Of a stretch of 64,000 nt of DNA, positions 61,139 to 64,000 are shown piece after piece. A model generated the notes under the pieces. The model saw only the letters and a list, made by a program, of their open reading frames with translations, ran no database searches and had not been told where the DNA came from. Both the position numbers and the translations under genes were made by a program. Origin of the DNA: Aurantiacibacter sp. D1-12 (GTDB taxonomy: Bacteria > Pseudomonadota > Alphaproteobacteria > Sphingomonadales > Sphingomonadaceae); contig NZ_JAPJZJ010000006.1 in assembly GCF_028858515.1 (NCBI RefSeq), forward strand, positions 1 through 64,000, read 5' to 3'. Numbering within the stretch: position 1 is the stretch's first letter; each line of letters starts with the position of its first letter.

Positions 61139-63973
61139 ATGGCCGACAAAAAACATCTCTACCTGGTCGATGGCTCGGCCTATATTTTCCGCGCTTATCA
61201 CCGCCTCCCGCCACTGACCAACCCGGAGGGAACGCCGGTAGGTGCGGTTTACGGATACACGACCATGCTGTGGAAGCTGGCCGATGATCTGGACAAGGCA
61301 GACGGGCCGACTCACCTTGCAGTGGTGCTCGACAAGTCGAGCAAGTCATTCCGCAATGAAATTTACTCCGAATACAAGGCGAACCGGCCGCCGCCGCCCG
61401 AGGATCTGGTGCCGCAATTCCCGCTGATTCGCGATGCGACACGCGCCTTCTCGCTGCCGATGATCGAAGAGCCCGATGTCGAGGCGGACGATATGATTGC
61501 GAGCTATGCCCGCGCCGCGCAGGCCGAGGGCTGGGACGTCACCATCGTCTCCTCCGACAAGGACCTGATGCAGCTCGTGGGTGAGCGCAACGGCGGCAAG
61601 ATCGATATGCTCGACACGATGAAGGATGCGCGCATCTACATCGACGAGGTGAAGGAGAAGTTCGGCGTCGAACCCGAGCTGGTTGGTGACGTGCTGGCGC
61701 TGATGGGTGACAGTGTCGACAACGTTCCGGGTATCTACGGCGTCGGCCCCAAGACCGCGTCCAAACTGATCGCCGAGAATGGCAATCTGACCGCTGCGCT
61801 CGATGCAGCACCAGACATGAAGAAGTCGAAGTTGAAAGAGCGGCTGCTTGAAGGGCGCGAAGATGCCGAGCTCAGCCGTGTGCTGGTGGAGCTGAAAAGC
61901 GATTGCCCGCTGCCCATCGCGATCGAGGACATGGCGATCCAGACCATCCCGCCCGAGCCGCTGGCCGAATTCCTCACATTCCACGGCTTCAACTCGCTGC
62001 TCAAGCGACTGGAAGCAGGTACCGGCAGCCCCGTCCGCGCGAACAATCTCAATCCAGCGAAAGCGGATACCAATGGGGAAGATGCCGCACCCGAAGGCAG
62101 CGTGCAGCCGCTGCCCGAATGGCCCGATATTGATCGCAGCACCTACAAGACAGTTCAGTCCAAGGAAGAACTGCAAGAATGGATCGCCCGCGCACAGGTG
62201 CTGCGGTTGGTCGCGGTCGATACCGAGACGAACAGCCTCGACGCGATTGCAGCCGAGCTTGTCGGTGTCAGCATGGCTCTCGGCCCCAACGATGCCTGCT
62301 ATATCCCGCTGGGTCACGGCGGATCAGACATGTTCGCCGAAAAGCCGCAGCAGGTGCCGTTTGATGAAGCGATAGCCCTTCTCAAGCCATTGCTCGAAGA
62401 CGATGCCATCCTAAAGGTCGGCCAGAACATCAAGTACGATATCAACGTGCTCGCCCAACATGGCATTGCGATGGCGCCGGTCGATGACACGATGATAATG
62501 AGCTTCGATCTCGATGCCGGACGAAGTCAGGACGGCATCGGCGGCGGACACGGGATGGACGAGCTGGCCGAGCGTCACCTCGGCCACACCACAATGAAGT
62601 TCAAGGACGTCTGCGGCACAGGCAAGAAGGCGATTCCCTTCGGCGAGGTTCCGCTGGACAAGGCCACCGAGTATGCCGCCGAGGATGCAGATGTCACCTG
62701 GCGGCTGCATGCGCATCTGGCACGCCGCATGCCCGGCGAAGGCGCGACGCGGATCTATCAGAGGGCCGATCGCCCGCTCATCCCGGTGGTCGCGAAGATG
62801 GAGCGCGAAGGTATCAAGGTCGATCGCGCCGAGCTATCTCGCCTGTCCGAGACTTTTGCCGAAAAGATCGGCGAGCTGGAGAAGGCCATTCATGAGGACG
62901 CTGATGAGGAATTCACCATCGGTAGCCCCAAGCAGCTTGGAGACATTTTGTTCGACAAGCTGGGGTACAAGGGCGGAAAGAAGGGCAAGAGCGGCCAGTA
63001 TTCAACCGACCAGAGCGTGCTCGAGCGCCTTTCTGGCGAAGGCCATGCCATTGTCGACAAGGTGCTCGAATATCGCCAGCTCTCGAAGCTGAAGAGCACC
63101 TACACCGACGCACTGCAGGAAGCGATCAACCCGAAGACGGGCCGCGTACACACGAGCTATTCGCTGGTCGGAGCGCAGACCGGGCGGCTCTCATCGACTG
63201 ATCCGAACCTGCAGAACATCCCGATCCGTACCGAAATCGGCCGCCAGATTCGCAAGGCCTTCGTGCCCGAGGCGGGCAACACATTGCTCGCCGCCGACTA
63301 CAGCCAGATCGAGCTTCGGCTGGCTGCGCATATGGCCGATGTGCCCGAGCTGAAGGAAGCCTTCGAAAACGGCGAGGATATCCATTCGCGCACGGCAAAG
63401 GAAATGTACGGCGAAGTCGACCGCGACACACGCGCGGCGGCCAAGACGATCAACTTCGCCATTCTCTACGGCATTTCACGCTGGGGGCTTGCAGGTCGCC
63501 TCGGCATCGAGCCGGACGAGGCGCAGGAGAAGATCGACACCTATTTCCAGCGCTTCCCGGGCATCCAGAGCTACATCCACCAGACGCTCGAAAGCGTGCG
63601 CGAGAAGGGCTATTCGGAAACGCTGTTCGGCCGCAAAACATGGTTCCCGCGGATCAACTCCAAGAACCAGATGGAACGGCAGGGCAGCGAACGCGCTGCG
63701 ATCAACGCGCCGATCCAGGGCACCAGTGCAGACATTATCAAGCGTGCGATGGCGCGTATGCTTCCGGCGCTGGAAGAGGAAGGCCTCACCGATGTGCGCA
63801 TGCTGCTGCAGGTGCATGACGAGCTAGTGTTCGAATTGCCCGAAGATGATGTTGCCGCAGCAAGCCCGGTAATCGAACGGGTCATGGCCGAGGCCGCGCA
63901 GCCTGCAGTCACGCTCGACGTGCCGCTCGGCATCGAGATCGGCACCGGCCCCAGCTGGGATGATGCACATTAG
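61139..63973 (+). CDS. polA: DNA polymerase I
   Basis: This encodes 944 residues with all three domains. The 5'-3' exonuclease (~1-290) includes HLYLVDGSAYIFRAYHRLPP and VSSDKDLMQL. The 3'-5' proofreading domain (~335-525) has ExoI LVAVDTETNSLD, ExoII KYDINVLAQH and ExoIII YAAEDADVTW, so it looks active. The polymerase domain (~560-944) has motif A AADYSQIELRLAAH, motif B KTINFAILYG and motif C LQVHDELVFEL. The cytosolic enzyme fills gaps and replaces RNA primers. No ribosome site is obvious before the ATG. Confidence 0.97.
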   Translation: MADKKHLYLVDGSAYIFRAYHRLPPLTNPEGTPVGAVYGYTTMLWKLADDLDKADGPTHLAVVLDKSSKSFRNEIYSEYKANRPPPPEDLVPQFPLIRDATRAFSLPMIEEPDVEADDMIASYARAAQAEGWDVTIVSSDKDLMQLVGERNGGKIDMLDTMKDARIYIDEVKEKFGVEPELVGDVLALMGDSVDNVPGIYGVGPKTASKLIAENGNLTAALDAAPDMKKSKLKERLLEGREDAELSRVLVELKSDCPLPIAIEDMAIQTIPPEPLAEFLTFHGFNSLLKRLEAGTGSPVRANNLNPAKADTNGEDAAPEGSVQPLPEWPDIDRSTYKTVQSKEELQEWIARAQVLRLVAVDTETNSLDAIAAELVGVSMALGPNDACYIPLGHGGSDMFAEKPQQVPFDEAIALLKPLLEDDAILKVGQNIKYDINVLAQHGIAMAPVDDTMIMSFDLDAGRSQDGIGGGHGMDELAERHLGHTTMKFKDVCGTGKKAIPFGEVPLDKATEYAAEDADVTWRLHAHLARRMPGEGATRIYQRADRPLIPVVAKMEREGIKVDRAELSRLSETFAEKIGELEKAIHEDADEEFTIGSPKQLGDILFDKLGYKGGKKGKSGQYSTDQSVLERLSGEGHAIVDKVLEYRQLSKLKSTYTDALQEAINPKTGRVHTSYSLVGAQTGRLSSTDPNLQNIPIRTEIGRQIRKAFVPEAGNTLLAADYSQIELRLAAHMADVPELKEAFENGEDIHSRTAKEMYGEVDRDTRAAAKTINFAILYGISRWGLAGRLGIEPDEAQEKIDTYFQRFPGIQSYIHQTLESVREKGYSETLFGRKTWFPRINSKNQMERQGSERAAINAPIQGTSADIIKRAMARMLPALEEEGLTDVRMLLQVHDELVFELPEDDVAAASPVIERVMAEAAQPAVTLDVPLGIEIGTGPSWDDAH

Positions 63974-64000
63974 GTTTGGTTGAAACACGCAAGGCAGGGG

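Overview
The window looks like chromosome of a member of the Sphingomonadales, most likely the Erythrobacteraceae (Erythrobacter/Qipengyuania/Altererythrobacter type). This rests on a GC-rich composition, alphaproteobacterial housekeeping proteins (RpoB, RpoC, GroEL, PolA, PutA, Dcd), and many TonB/secreted/serine-hydrolase genes. It is an inference from familiarity with these protein families; no search was run. Apart from the left end, most of it reads as ordinary core genome.

Layout. 1-2120: end of an Rhs polymorphic-toxin locus, with a partial Rhs protein carrying a C-terminal toxin region, an overlapping small putative immunity gene, and an orphan Rhs core copy joined in frame to the 3' part of an IS6-family transposase. 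2154-5866: exported TPR-like protein and FecR-domain protein, convergent with a CHASE2 class III nucleotide cyclase. 6203-6290: tRNA-Leu(GAG). 6404-10237: zinc-ribbon protein, then ftsE-ftsX, a YdcF-like protein and a PlsC-like acyltransferase. 10234-15939: Nmad3-like gene, putA, a low-GC epimerase-like gene, dcd. 16335-22725: ZnuD-like TonB receptor, gltX and hypothetical exported proteins. 22747-31364: rpoC and rpoB (minus strand). 31623-36657: accessory block with a LuxR-HTH/VOC fusion, a 43-aa peptide-DUF2975-XRE module behind repeated operators, a membrane-anchored serine hydrolase and an acidic lipoprotein. 37643-38955: rplJ-rplL with promoter and structured leader, not joined to rpoBC and on the opposite strand. 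39022-43913: secreted protein, serine hydrolase divergent from a MarR-S41 peptidase pair, PagL-like outer-membrane protein. 44053-49546: MATE transporter, CIRCE-controlled groES-groEL, DUF885 lipoprotein. 49635-58366: copper-resistance region centred on a CsoR-type operator. 58503-63973: exported methyltransferase-like lipoprotein, class A beta-lactamase-like protein, Ala/Glu-rich lipoprotein and polA.

How the genes work together. The clearest functional unit is the copper region. A CsoR-type repressor heads a six-gene minus-strand operon (small membrane protein, glutaredoxin-MauE fusion, DUF2231 protein, Cys/His-rich exported protein, Met-rich outer-membrane protein). It is divergent from copA-copB across a 17-bp A/T-flanked C5-T-G5 palindrome. 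A DUF305-LVIVD fusion protein lies convergent downstream. The other regulated units with visible sites are groESL (sigma-70 promoter plus CIRCE), rplJL (promoter, UUCG-capped leader hairpins), the DUF2975-XRE module (three copies of an ATATCGTTTT element) and the MarR-S41/serine hydrolase divergon.

The strongest candidates for something undescribed are the Rhs toxin/immunity pair with its transposase-fused orphan, the CsoR-headed membrane/redox operon, the LuxR-HTH/VOC fusion, the exported-peptide-DUF2975-XRE module and the DUF305-LVIVD fusion. No CRISPR array, intact insertion sequence, integrase or prophage was seen.
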